Of a stretch of 64,000 nt of DNA, positions 15,670 to 25,600 are shown piece after piece. A model generated the notes under the pieces. That model was given only the letters and a program-made list of their open reading frames with translations, was not told the DNA's origin and did no database searches. The position numbers and the translations under genes are program-made. How positions within the stretch are numbered: the stretch's first letter is position 1; each line of letters begins with the position of its first letter. This stretch comes from Solirubrobacter ginsenosidimutans (GTDB lineage Bacteria; Actinomycetota; Thermoleophilia; Solirubrobacterales; Solirubrobacteraceae). The DNA is taken from NCBI RefSeq assembly GCF_027587205.1, contig NZ_JAPDOD010000005.1:186001-250000 (forward strand), in the 5' to 3' direction.

Positions 15670-17094
15670 CTACGCCCGCGGTCGCTCGTGCACGCTCTCG
15701 CGCGCGGTTTCGACGTCGTCTTGCAGGCGGGCTTCATCGGTGTCGTCCACCGGTAGGACGATCGACACCCTCGCCCCGCCGTCCGGGTCGTTGGTGGCGC
15801 GCGCCTCTCCCCCGTGCGCGTGGGCGATCGCCTGCACGATCGAGAGCCCGAGGCCGGCTCCCCCGCGTGAGCGCGCATGATCGGCGCGGGTGAAGCGCTC
15901 GAACGCCTGCGCGACGAACTCGGGCGGGAAGCCCGGTCCCTCGTCGCGCACGAACAGCGCGATCGTGTCGCCCGCGGCTGTCGCTCCGAGGTGGATGTCG
16001 CCGTCGCCGTAGCGCAGGGCGTTCTCGACGAGGTTGCCGAGCGCCTGCTCGAGGCGGTGCGGGTCGGCGATGATCTGCGCGCTCTGGCCCTGGTCGACCA
16101 CGAGGCTTCGTCCGCTCGCCCGCACGCGCGCCCCGAACCGCACGCTCACCCCGTCGAGGAGGTCGGCGGTGTCGAGCTCGGCCGTGGCGAGGTGGAGTCT
16201 GCCGCCGTCCGCACGCGCGATCACGAGCAGCGCGTCGGCGAGCTCTGCGAGGCGGTCGGTCTCGTCGGAGGCGGACTGCAGCGCGTCGCGCAGCATCTCG
16301 CGTGGGCGGTCGCCCTTCAGCGCGAGTTCCAGCTCGGTCTTGAGGACCGCCAGCGGCATCCGGAACTCGTGGCTCGCGTCCGAGACGAACGCGCGCTCGC
16401 GTTCGACGGCGTGCTCGAGCCGCGCGAGCATGCCGTTGAGCGTCCTTCCGAGCCGTGCGATCTCGTCGTCCGCATCGCCGACGGGCAGGCGGTCGCCCGG
16501 GTGGTCCTCGGTGATCTCGTCGGCCTTGCGGCGCATCGCCTCGACCGGCCGCAACGCCGCCGAGGCGACCCCGTAGCCGGCGAGCGACGCGAGCAGGAGC
16601 GCGACCGGCCAGCTGACCGCCAGCAGGAGCCCGAGGCTGTGCAACTGCGAATTGCGGTCGTCGGCGCCGGCTCCGACCACGACGACGAGCTCGCGCCCGC
16701 GCGCCGTGACCGGGGTCACCAGCAAGCGCGCGGGCTCGCCCAGCTCGAACGGGTTGGGCCGCGTGAAGATGAACGTCTCGCGCGCGCCGCGGGCGAGCAG
16801 CGCGGGCGTCAGCAGCGACTCGGCTTTGAGCTTCGGGCTGCCGTCGACGACCGCCCCGTCGGAGGCCAGCAGGATCTGGGCGAAGCTCTCGCCCCGCTCG
16901 ACGAGGACGCTGCCGCCCGGCGCGTCGAGCGCGCTGCCGCTGCGCTGGATCAGCGCGCTCACGTCGCCCGCGCGCGAGCGCAGGCCCTGGTTGAGCGTCT
17001 CATCCAGCTCGGACTCGAAACGCAGGTACAGGACGATCCCGACGAACGCGAGCACGACGGCCATCACGCCTGAGAACGCGAGGGTGACCTTCAC
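15670..17094 (-). CDS. Sensor histidine kinase (HisKA, OmpR-partner type)
   Basis: Membrane sensor kinase of about 474 residues. It has a transmembrane helix at the N-terminus (TLAFSGVMAVVLAFVGIVLYL), a periplasmic loop, a second helix (LLLAVSWPVALLLASLAGYGV), a HAMP region, an H-box SHEFRMPLAVLKTELELAL, an N-box LGNLVENALRYGDG, a G1 box DEGPGFPP and a G2 box GGAGLGLSIV. The H-box has Met where most HisKA proteins have the Thr/Asn needed for phosphatase activity. The start is uncertain: GTG at 17094 is the first canonical start clear of the regulator gene, while a CTG at 17118 would place it in overlap with that gene's stop. Confidence 0.82.
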   Translation of the reverse strand: MKVTLAFSGVMAVVLAFVGIVLYLRFESELDETLNQGLRSRAGDVSALIQRSGSALDAPGGSVLVERGESFAQILLASDGAVVDGSPKLKAESLLTPALLARGARETFIFTRPNPFELGEPARLLVTPVTARGRELVVVVGAGADDRNSQLHSLGLLLAVSWPVALLLASLAGYGVASAALRPVEAMRRKADEITEDHPGDRLPVGDADDEIARLGRTLNGMLARLEHAVERERAFVSDASHEFRMPLAVLKTELELALKGDRPREMLRDALQSASDETDRLAELADALLVIARADGGRLHLATAELDTADLLDGVSVRFGARVRASGRSLVVDQGQSAQIIADPHRLEQALGNLVENALRYGDGDIHLGATAAGDTIALFVRDEGPGFPPEFVAQAFERFTRADHARSRGGAGLGLSIVQAIAHAHGGEARATNDPDGGARVSIVLPVDDTDEARLQDDVETARESVHERPRA

Positions 17095-17114
17095 GCGGAT
17101 CGGGAGCCGGCGGA

Positions 17115-17807
17115 TCAGGAGGGTTCGCTCACCCTGGCCGGTATTCGCATCCGGTAGCCGGCGCCGCGCACCGTCTCGATCGACCTCTCGCCGAACGGCC
17201 GATCGATCTTCTCGCGCAGATAGCGCACGTAGACGTCGACGATGTTCGAGCGATTCTCGTAGTCGTAGTCCCACACCTGCTCGAGCAGCTGGAAGCGCGA
17301 CAGCACCTCCCCCGGCCGGCGCATGAACATCTCCAAGATCGCGAACTCCTTGGCGGAGAGGACGATCTCGGTGTCGTCACGCCATGTCTGGCGGGTCGCC
17401 GGGTCCAGCCGCAGGCTGCCGACGCTGAGCACGGACGGGCGCTGGACCACCTGGCGGCGCGACAGTGCGCGCAGGCGCGCGAGGAGCTCCGCGAATGAGA
17501 AGGGCTTGACCAGGTAGTCGTCCGCGCCGCCGTCGAGGCCCGCCACCCGGTCCTCGATGCCGTCGCGCGCGGTCAGCATCATCACGGGCGTCCAGACGCC
17601 GTCGGCGCGCAACCGTTTGCACGTCTCGATGCCGTTGATCCCTGGGAGCAGGACGTCCAGGACGATCGCGTTGTATTCGATCGAGCCGGCCATCCAGAGC
17701 GCGTCCTCGCCCTTGCTCGCCACGTCGGCCGCGAGTCCTTCTTCGCGGAGCCCGCGGCGGATGAGGCTCGCCATCTTGAGGTCATCCTCGACGATCAGCA
17801 CACGCAC
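17115..17807 (-). CDS. OmpR-family response regulator
   Basis: A 230-residue two-component regulator. The receiver domain has acidic residues at the N-terminus (VEDD), a phospho-acceptor Asp in VLDVLLPG (about residue 51) and the conserved Lys in LVKPFSF. The C-terminal winged helix ends RPFGERSIETVRGAGYRMR. It precedes its kinase in one operon. Its own upstream region carries two AATGAAA half-sites 11 bp apart, as expected for an OmpR/PhoB-type autoregulated promoter. Confidence 0.93.
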   Translation of the reverse strand: MRVLIVEDDLKMASLIRRGLREEGLAADVASKGEDALWMAGSIEYNAIVLDVLLPGINGIETCKRLRADGVWTPVMMLTARDGIEDRVAGLDGGADDYLVKPFSFAELLARLRALSRRQVVQRPSVLSVGSLRLDPATRQTWRDDTEIVLSAKEFAILEMFMRRPGEVLSRFQLLEQVWDYDYENRSNIVDVYVRYLREKIDRPFGERSIETVRGAGYRMRIPARVSEPS

Positions 17808-17830
17808 GGCAATCAGACCCTTCCGTCCGT

Positions 17831-17851
17831 AAATGAAAACAGAATGAAACG
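17831..17851 (-). promoter_or_regulatory. Tandem AATGAAA half-sites, candidate response-regulator box
   Basis: AATGAAA occurs at 17832-17838 and again at 17843-17849, exactly 11 bp apart, 25-45 bases before the response-regulator start. One helical turn between direct half-sites is the classic arrangement for OmpR/PhoB-type dimers. Read on the minus strand the half-site is TTTCATT. Related pairs occur near 33750 and 36437. Confidence 0.5.
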
Positions 17852-17933
17852 TCCGGCACGCTGCACGGCCGGTTTTCGCGCCCTGCGTGCGGGGGTAAAC
17901 TCGGCTGCGCCGGTTCTCGAAGGGGGATGTCGT

Positions 17934-18119
17934 ATGACGCTGCCGATCTTGCTGTACGCGTTGATGGTCTGCTCGCTCTTGGCCGTCATCGGCCTGCTGG
18001 TGTTCGATGGCGCACAGCGCCGCCTGAAGCGCTCGCGCCCCGTGCCGGTCCGGCCCTGCGTGTCCGAGCGCACGCGCATCACCTGGCTCGGATCAGCCTC
18101 GAGCCTTCGCCGCCGCTGA
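17934..18119 (+). CDS. Small single-helix membrane protein
   Basis: A 61-residue protein: MTLPILLYALMVCSLLAVI begins a single transmembrane helix, followed by a basic, Arg-rich tail. The ATG at 17934 has GAAGGGGGA 6-14 bases upstream, a good ribosome binding site, and is preferred to a more distant in-frame start at 17844. It is divergent from the response regulator gene, and its 3' end overlaps the end of the convergent lipoprotein gene at 18093 by 27 bases. Function unknown; small helical proteins next to two-component systems sometimes modulate the kinase, but nothing here proves that. Confidence 0.6.
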   Translation: MTLPILLYALMVCSLLAVIGLLVFDGAQRRLKRSRPVPVRPCVSERTRITWLGSASSLRRR

Positions 18120-18983
18120 GCGGGCCCACACGTTCTTGACGGTGCGGTACGCGCGCCGGTCGAGTCGCAGCGCCCACCGGTCGAGCTTCGCGAGCGTCTT
18201 CGGGCGCAACGTCTGAACCTTGACGAGCTCCAAGATCTCGCGCTCCTTGCCGCCTTTGCCCGGGGCCACGCTGATGTTCCCGACTCCGTCGGCGTAGTAC
18301 TTGAACTGGTGGCCGTCGCCTGGATCGAGCGGGTTGTTCTCGTCCACCACGAGTACGTTCTCGAAGCAACCGACTGGCACGCAGTGCCTCGGCTCGTAGT
18401 GCACGACCCGCGCCGTGTCGCCGAAGCCGATCTTCGGCGCGCTGCCCTGCATGTACGGCGGGGTCCCGGGCTGGGGATCGCCGCGCATCAGGACGCCCGC
18501 CTGGGCGCCGAGGCGGCCGGACAGCCAGGTCGACGGCGCCCCGTCGAACGAGCCGTCCTCGGCGTACTCCTCCGGGTACTCGCCGAAGTTCCAGACGTTG
18601 CCGTCGTCGTCCTGCGCGAAGAACGTGATCTCGGCCTCCAGGAGCTTGTTGCGGTTGATGTCGCGATCGAAGAGCACGACCGCGTCGACGCCGTCCACCC
18701 GCTTCGTGAGCCCGGTGACGGTGAAGATCACCCGGTGCGGGCGCGGCCCGAGGCCGCGGTTGGAGCGGCCCTCGAACACGAACTGCGTACCCGGCGCGAG
18801 CGGGTGCCAGCGGTTGTCGACCCGGGTCGGCGCGGAGAAGTTGCCCTTCGGATCGAAGTCCTTCTCCGTCACCGTCCGGTTGTCCGGATCGGCCTCGGTG
18901 CCCGCCAGCTTCGCTCCTTCGACACCGCACGCGCCGAGAGCAAGACCCGCCAGGAGCAACGCGGCGACCGATCGAGGTGACAT
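18093..18983 (-). CDS. Lipoprotein, paralogue B of the secreted family
   Basis: A 296-residue lipoprotein with a lipobox (LAGLALGAC). Shared blocks with the proteins at 14944 and 32873: NRWHPLAPGTQFVFEG, HRVIFTVTGLTKRVDGVDAV, FFAQDDDGNVWNFGEYPEEY, GVLMRGDPQPGTPPYMQ, FKYYADGVGNISV. Two cysteines in RHCVPVGCFENVLVVDE may form a disulphide, also present in the 32873 paralogue (RTCVPFKCYSNVLVIEE). It is the last gene of the RND operon (15 bases after the end of the permease gene, same strand), which suggests a role with efflux at the cell surface. Function unknown. Confidence 0.78.
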   Translation of the reverse strand: MSPRSVAALLLAGLALGACGVEGAKLAGTEADPDNRTVTEKDFDPKGNFSAPTRVDNRWHPLAPGTQFVFEGRSNRGLGPRPHRVIFTVTGLTKRVDGVDAVVLFDRDINRNKLLEAEITFFAQDDDGNVWNFGEYPEEYAEDGSFDGAPSTWLSGRLGAQAGVLMRGDPQPGTPPYMQGSAPKIGFGDTARVVHYEPRHCVPVGCFENVLVVDENNPLDPGDGHQFKYYADGVGNISVAPGKGGKEREILELVKVQTLRPKTLAKLDRWALRLDRRAYRTVKNVWARSAAAKARG

Positions 18984-18998
18984 CAGCGTCCCGCCTTC

Positions 18999-21900
18999 CT
19001 AGACCGAGGCCGGGACGGTCTTGTCGCCGGCCATCGGGATCTCGGACGCCACCCGCTCCCGCCGCTTGCGGGGCGCGAAGCGCAGGTACAGCGACGGCAT
19101 CACGAACAGGTTCAGCAGCGTCGAGGTCACGAGTCCGCCGAGGATCACGACCGCCATCGGATACTCGATCTCGTGGCCCGAGATCGGGCCGGCGAGCACG
19201 AGCGGGACGAGCGCGAGACCGGTCGCCGAAGCCGTCATGAGGATCGGCGCGAGCCGCTCGGTCGCACCGCGCATCACGAGCTCGGGACCGAAGGCCTCGC
19301 CCTCCTCGCGCTCGAGGTGCTGGAAGTGGCTGAGCATCAGGATGCTGTTGCGGGCGCAGATCCCGAACACCGTGAGGAACCCGACCAGCGAGCCGAGCGA
19401 GAGCTCGTCGCCGGACAGCTTCGCGGCCAGCACCCCGCCCACGAGTGCCATGGGCAGCGTGAGGAACGTCAGCACGGCCAGCCGCGCGCTCGAGAACACG
19501 GCCTGCAGCAGCAGGAAGATCACGAGCACCGCGGCGAGGCCGAACAGACCGAGGTTCGACTGAGCGGCCGCGAGCTCGGTCGACTCGCCCCCGACCTCCG
19601 CGTGGTAGCCCTGCGGGAACGACACCTTGGCGACGCGCGCCTGGATGTCGCTCACCACCGAGCTGAGGTCGCGCCCGGAGACGTTCGCCCCGACCTGGAT
19701 CAGCCGCGACTCGGATTCGCGCTCGATCGTGTTCGGCGTCGGGGCGACCTTGATCGTGGCGACATCGGCGAGGCGCACGTGCCCGCCGCCCGGGATGTCG
19801 AGCGGCAGCCTGCGGACGTCGTCCACGCTGCGGCGCGCCGACGGGATGCTCCAGACGTGCACGTCGTAGGCGCGGCCGCCGCGGAAGATGTCACCGACCT
19901 CCTCCGACGCGAGCAGCGTCGCCGACTGGCGCCTGATGTCACCGGGCTTGAGCCCGTAGCGGTGGGCCTGCGGCAGCTTGACCTCGACCTGGATGTGCGG
20001 CACGTTCTCGTGCAACTCGGAGTGGGCGTCGACGACGCCGGGGATCGTGGAGATCGACTTGGCGACCTCCTTGGCCTTCTCGCCGATCACGTCGAGGTCC
20101 GGGCCGAAGATACGCACGACCACGGCGTTGCTCGTCCCGGTCAGCGACTCGCTGATGCGCTCGCGCAAGTAGGTCTGGACGTTGCGGTAGATGCCCGGAT
20201 AGCTGTCGGCGGTCTTCTGGACGGCCGCGATCGTCTTGTCGTAGTCGGCGTCGGGCTTGATGCTGATCCAGTTCTCGCCGAAGTTGACCCCTTCGGTCTC
20301 CTCGGCCAGGAACGCCTGCCCGATGTGCGAGCCGCAGTTGCGCACGCCCGGCACCTTGCGCAGGTCGTTGCAGCCTCGGGCCACGATCCGGGCCTGCTCC
20401 GGCTGGGAGGTGCTGGGCTTGTTGATCCAGTGCAGGAGGAAGTCGCGTTCCTTGAACGAGGGGAACAGCGACGAGCCGAGCGTCGGCGCGACGAGCACGC
20501 CGGCGAGCAGCAGGATCGCCGTGCCGACGAGTGCCGGGCGCGGCGTCCGGATGACGCGCGACAGGATCGCGCCGTACGCGCGCTTGAGCCCGCCCAGCAG
20601 CGGCGACTGGCGCTTGAGCGGCGCGTTGCGCAGCAGGATGAAACACAGCGCCGGAGTGATCGTCAGCGCGACGAGCATCGAGACCAGCACCGCCAAGCCG
20701 TACGCGAGGATCAGCGGCCGGAAGAACGAGCCCGACAGCCCGCTGAGCAGGAGCACCGGGACGACGGCGACGAGGATGATCAGCGTCGCGTAGGTGATCG
20801 AGCTCCGCACTTCCAGCGACGCCTTCAGAATCACCTGCGCGACCGAGCCCTCACCGCCCTTCGCGCGGTGCTCGCGCAGCCGGCGCGTGACGTTCTCCAC
20901 GTCGATGATCGCGTCGTCGACGACCACGCCGACGGCAACCACCAGCCCCGCCAACAGCATGACGTTGATCGTGGTTCCGTAGAGGTCCAGGAAGACGATC
21001 GCCGCGACCAGTGACAGCGGGATCGCGATCAGGCTGATCATCGCCGTGCGCCACTCGAAGAGGAACGCGGCGAGGATCGCGACGACGAGCAGACAGCCGA
21101 GCAGCAGCGTCGTCGTCAGGTTGTGGATCGCGGTCTCGATGAACGTCGCGGGCCGGAAGATCGTCGTGTCGATCTTCACGTCCGGCAGACCGGGGCGCAT
21201 CGCGTCCATCGCGTCCTCGAGGCCCTTGGTGAGCTCCAGCGTGTTGGCGCCCGGATACTTCTGGACGACCAGCAGCAGCCCGGGCCCGCTGTTGACGACC
21301 GCGTCACCGCCGAGCGGCTGGTGGTCCTCCTTGAGGGTCGCGACGTCGGAGACGCGCAGGCGCTTGCCGTCGCGGCGCTCGATGACGATCGTGCCGAGGT
21401 CGGCGGGCGTGTCGATGCCGATCTTGTTGCGCACGTTCAGCCGCACGCCGCCCGTCTCGACGAAGCCGCCCTTGCCGATGAACGCGCCGTCGGAGAAGCG
21501 CAACAGCCCGGAGTCCAGCGAATCACTGGTGGCGTTCATGACTTCATCGAGCGTGACGCCGTTGCGAGCGAGCTTCTTCGGATCGACCTGGATGTGCTCC
21601 TGTTGCAGGCGCTCGCCCCAGATCGCGACGTTCGCGACGCCGGGCACGCGCAGCAGGCGCTGACGGATCTTCCAGTAGGCGATCGTCGAGAGCTCGATCG
21701 GCGAGACCGTGTCGGAGGTCAGCCCGATCTTCATCACGCGGCTGGCCGCCGAGACGGCCGGCATCATGAAGGGCGGCGCCGCGAAGGTGGGCAGCGAAGG
21801 CGTGACGGCGGCGATCCGCTCCTGCACGAGCTGGCGGGCGCGGACCTCGTTGGTGCCGCGCTTGAAGATCAGCTCGATCGCGGAGAGGTCGGCGATCGAC

Positions 21901-22169
21901 TTCGAGCGCAGCTCGGCGAGTCCCTCGATGCCGTTGAGCTGCTCCTCGAGCGGGATCGTGATCAGCTCTTCGACCTGCGAGGACGAGTTGCCGGTCGCCA
22001 GTGTCTGGATCTCGACGCGCGGCGGGGCGAACTCGGGGAACACGTCCACCTGGGCGCTGCGGATCTGCGCGGCGCCCGCGATCAGCAGCGCGATCGCGGC
22101 GAACAGGACGAGCCAGCGGAACCGCAGGCTCGCGGCGACGATCCATCGCATCACACCGGAAGAGGTCAT
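18999..22169 (-). CDS. RND efflux permease, heavy-metal (CusA/CzcA) type
   Basis: A 1056-residue proton-driven RND permease with 12 predicted helices and two large extracytoplasmic loops. Features of the HME branch include DVFPEFAPPRVEIQT, VPGVANVAIWGERLQQ, and the proton-relay helix GVVVDDAIIDVENVTRRLREH, which keeps the acidic residues. It follows the mini-adaptor gene with an ATGA overlap. The metal-binding methionine triad of CusA was not evident, so the substrate is open. Finding an RND pump with no outer-membrane channel gene fits a monoderm host. Confidence 0.88.
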   Translation of the reverse strand: MTSSGVMRWIVAASLRFRWLVLFAAIALLIAGAAQIRSAQVDVFPEFAPPRVEIQTLATGNSSSQVEELITIPLEEQLNGIEGLAELRSKSIADLSAIELIFKRGTNEVRARQLVQERIAAVTPSLPTFAAPPFMMPAVSAASRVMKIGLTSDTVSPIELSTIAYWKIRQRLLRVPGVANVAIWGERLQQEHIQVDPKKLARNGVTLDEVMNATSDSLDSGLLRFSDGAFIGKGGFVETGGVRLNVRNKIGIDTPADLGTIVIERRDGKRLRVSDVATLKEDHQPLGGDAVVNSGPGLLLVVQKYPGANTLELTKGLEDAMDAMRPGLPDVKIDTTIFRPATFIETAIHNLTTTLLLGCLLVVAILAAFLFEWRTAMISLIAIPLSLVAAIVFLDLYGTTINVMLLAGLVVAVGVVVDDAIIDVENVTRRLREHRAKGGEGSVAQVILKASLEVRSSITYATLIILVAVVPVLLLSGLSGSFFRPLILAYGLAVLVSMLVALTITPALCFILLRNAPLKRQSPLLGGLKRAYGAILSRVIRTPRPALVGTAILLLAGVLVAPTLGSSLFPSFKERDFLLHWINKPSTSQPEQARIVARGCNDLRKVPGVRNCGSHIGQAFLAEETEGVNFGENWISIKPDADYDKTIAAVQKTADSYPGIYRNVQTYLRERISESLTGTSNAVVVRIFGPDLDVIGEKAKEVAKSISTIPGVVDAHSELHENVPHIQVEVKLPQAHRYGLKPGDIRRQSATLLASEEVGDIFRGGRAYDVHVWSIPSARRSVDDVRRLPLDIPGGGHVRLADVATIKVAPTPNTIERESESRLIQVGANVSGRDLSSVVSDIQARVAKVSFPQGYHAEVGGESTELAAAQSNLGLFGLAAVLVIFLLLQAVFSSARLAVLTFLTLPMALVGGVLAAKLSGDELSLGSLVGFLTVFGICARNSILMLSHFQHLEREEGEAFGPELVMRGATERLAPILMTASATGLALVPLVLAGPISGHEIEYPMAVVILGGLVTSTLLNLFVMPSLYLRFAPRKRRERVASEIPMAGDKTVPASV

Positions 22170-22606
22170 TCTTCGACTCCGAACTCGGCGCTGTACACCT
22201 CGGGCGCGCCGGTCGTGACGACCGTCGTGCCGGCCGGTGGCCCGTCGCGCAGGACGACGCGGGAGCCGCCGATGCGCAGGACGTCGATCGGCTCGCGCAC
22301 GAACACGAGCGGCTCCGGGCTCACGTACGTGAACGTGGCCCCTTCCTCGTCGTAGATCAGCGCGTCGTACGGGATCGACGTACGTCGCCCGTCCGGGCGC
22401 ACGGTGGCGGTCTTGAGGTCCGCGCGGCGCGCCGCCTCGGCGGTGAAGGTCACACGCTGGACGTCGTCGTCACGCCCCTTGATGGGCTCGACGGTGGTCG
22501 AGGAGTACGTGCTCTCGAACTCCTCGACCTGGGTGCAGGCCGCGAGTGGCATCGACAGCGATCCCAGCGTCAACGCGAGGAGGAGCGATCGGCTCGAGCG
22601 CGACAT
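22166..22606 (-). CDS. Mini membrane-fusion-like lipoprotein of RND operon
   Basis: A 146-residue lipoprotein with lipobox LSMPLAAC. The remainder (VTFTAEAARRADLKTATV, IPYDALIYDEEGATFTYVSP, GPPAGTTVVTTGAPEVYSAEFGV) matches the C-terminal membrane-proximal part of CusB-type adaptors, while the long alpha-hairpin and lipoyl domains are absent. ATG at 22606 sits 2 bases after the stop of the upstream RND gene, and its stop overlaps the next RND start, so the three genes are one operon. It probably links the two permeases in the cell-wall space. Confidence 0.75.
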   Translation of the reverse strand: MSRSSRSLLLALTLGSLSMPLAACTQVEEFESTYSSTTVEPIKGRDDDVQRVTFTAEAARRADLKTATVRPDGRRTSIPYDALIYDEEGATFTYVSPEPLVFVREPIDVLRIGGSRVVLRDGPPAGTTVVTTGAPEVYSAEFGVEE

Positions 22607-22608
22607 GG

Positions 22609-25600
22609 TCAGCTCCCCTCCGCGGTCGCCGTCACCCGCACCGCCGTCGGGGTGGGCGCCGGCGCGGGTTCGGCGCCGGCCCACCGGTGGAGCAGGCCGT
22701 CGGCCGGATCGCGTCCGGTCCCGGCCGCGAAGCGGGCGTAGAGCGTCGGGAGCGCGAACAGGGTCATGAGCGTCGCGGTGAGCAGGCCGCCGAGAAGGAC
22801 GGTGGCCATCGGGTGGACGATCTCCAGGCCGACCGGCGAGCCGAGCACCACGAACGGCACCAGGAACGCCGCGGTGGCCAGCGCCGCCGCCACGAGCGCA
22901 CCGAACTGCTCGCGGGCTCCGCGCCGGACGAGATCCGGGCCGGGTTCGCATGCCGCTTCGTCTTCGAGCTCCTGGAAGCGGCTCACGATCAGCAGCGCGC
23001 CGCGCACGGCGATCGCGAGCGTGCCCAGCAGCCCGAGCGCCGCACCGAGCGACAGCGTCGCCCCGTCGACGATTGCCACGAGCACGCCGCCGGCGAGCGC
23101 GGCCGGCAACGTCAGGAACGTCAGTGCCGCGACGCGCCAGCTGCGCAGTGCGGCCTGCAGGATCAGGAACATCGCGATCAGCACGGCGATCGCGGTCGCA
23201 ACGATCGCCGGCGTGCGGATCTCGCTGCTCGTCGAGTCCTTCAGGACCTCGGCGTGATACTGCAGCGGGAACTGCATCGCCGCCAGACGCGCCTCGACCT
23301 CCGCCTGTACCGCCGACTCGCTGCGGCCGCGGACGTCGGCGACAACGTCGATCCGGCGCGACACGGCGTCGCGCTCGATCGCGGCCGGCGCCTGCTTGAC
23401 GCTGACCGTGGCCACGTCGCCGAGCCGGACGAACGTGCCCCGTGGCCCGTCGATCAGTAGATCACGAACGCTCTCGACACTCGTGCGCGTGGACGGCACA
23501 CCCTGCACCACGACGTCGAAGACCTTCTGCTTGCCGAAGATGCTTCCCACCTGAATGCCCTGCAGCAGCGCGGCCTCCGCCCGGCGGACGTCGCCAGGCT
23601 TGATCCCGCGGGCACGGGCGGCGTCGAGCTTGGTCTCGATCTCGATCGTCGGCTCGGTCGGTGCCAGCTCGACCTTCGGGTCGGCGACGCCGTCGACGCC
23701 GGCCACGACGCCGCGCACCTTCTCGGCGGTCGCCCGCAGCGTCTCGAGATCCTCGCCGAACACGCGCACCACGAGCGGCTTGCGGGTGCCGGTCAGCTCG
23801 TTCAGGGCGCCCGGCTCGCCGGCCTGCCCGCCACTGATGAGCGTGCCGACGTCGCGGATCTTCTGCTCCGTGTACGGAATCACGCTGCCCTTCACAGCGC
23901 GGAGCCCGGCGACCGTGCGCCGCACCTGGGCGATGGTCTTGTCGTAGTCGGCGTCGCGGTCGAGGTTGACCCAGAGCTCGCTGGAGTTCACGTCGACGAC
24001 CTGGTCGCCGGTGACGGCGCGGCCGAGGTGCGCGCCGACGTCGCGCACGCCGTCGATCGCCTCGAGCTTGCTGGTCGCGTCCGTCGCGAGCTGGGTCATC
24101 ACCGGCTGCGCCGTGCCCGGCTTCGCGTCGAGTTGCACGAGCAGGTCGCGATCCTTGAAGGACGGCACGACCGACGGGTCGAGCAGTGCGAGCGCCGCGA
24201 GCGCGGCGACCGCGCACCCGCCGACGGCCGCCAGCATCGCCCGCGGGCGTCCGACGACCCGCGCGAGCGCGGCGGAGTGCAGCGCGGCGAGGCGGCGCAG
24301 GACGGCCGGTTCGCGACCGCCGCGCGGAGCCCGTCCCGCCAGCACGGTGCTGAGCGCCGGCGTCACCGTCAGAGCGACCAGCGTCGAAGCGAGCACGGCC
24401 GCGACGTAGGCGACGGCGATGGGTGAGAAGAACGCGCCCGGTCGGCCCTGCATGACGACGAGCGGCAGCACCGCGATCAGGGCGATCAGCAGTGCGTAGA
24501 CCAGCGGGCGGCGAAGCGCCGTCGTCGCCTGCAGCACCTGCGAGCGGATCGAGGGCCGCTCCCCGTCGGGGTATCCGGCGCGCAGGCGCCGCGCGATGCT
24601 CTCGGCGCCCATCACGGCGTCGCCGATGACAATCGCCAGTGCCGCGGCCAGGCCGGCGAACGAGATCGCGTTGAAGGTCTCGCCCAGCAGCTCGATCACC
24701 AGCGCGGCCGTGACCAGCGACAGTGACAGCGCCACGAGGCTCGTCAGCACGGTGCGCCAGCGCATGACCAGCGCGGCGAGCACGAGCACCAGGAGCCCGG
24801 CACCGATGATGATCGCGAGCGTCAGGTTGGAGATCGCGTCGGAGACGACGCTCGCGGGGCGGAAGACGTTCGTGTCGGTCTTCATTCCGGCGAGGCCGGG
24901 GCGCAGTTCCTCCAGGGCGTCCTCGACGGCCCTGGTGACCGCGAGGGTGTTGGCGCCGGGGAGCTTCTCGACGACCAGCATGAGGCCGCTGCCGTCGGCC
25001 ACGACGGCGTCGCCGATCAGCGGCTGGTGGTCCTCGGAGATCGTGGCGACGTCGCCCAGGCTCAGGTTGGGCCGTGAATCCTCCAACGGCACGCTCGCGA
25101 GTGCGGCCGGCGTCGACAATCGGTCGAACACGTGGCGGACCTGCAGGCGCTGGTTGGGGGTCTCGATGAAGCCACCGGTCCCGGGGGTCGACGCCTCGAG
25201 GAACGTCAGCGGCGAGACGAGCTGGGCGTTGCCCGTCGTCGCGATGATCTGGTCGAGCGTGACGTGCTTGGAGCGCAGTCGGCGCGGATCGACCTGGACC
25301 TGCAACTGCTGCTCGCGCTGGCCCCAGATCGCGACGTTCGCGACACCGGGGACGCCGAGCAGGCGCGGCCGGATCGTCCAGCGGGCGAGGATGCCCTGCT
25401 CGATCGGCGAAAGGTTCTTGGCGCCGTTGGAGAGCCCGATCATGAGCACGCGGCTCGAGGACGACTTCGGTTGCAGCATCAGCGGCGGCTTGGAGACGTT
25501 CGGGAGCGCGTGCGCCTGCGTCAGGCGTTCCTGTACCAGGGCCCGTCCCTTGTAGATGTCCGTGCCAGGCCGGAACACCATCACGATCGAGGACAGGCCT

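Noticed and set aside
15670..17274. Histidine kinase starting at 17274.
   Set aside because: It would overlap the response regulator by 160 bases with an Arg-rich, non-family N-terminus.
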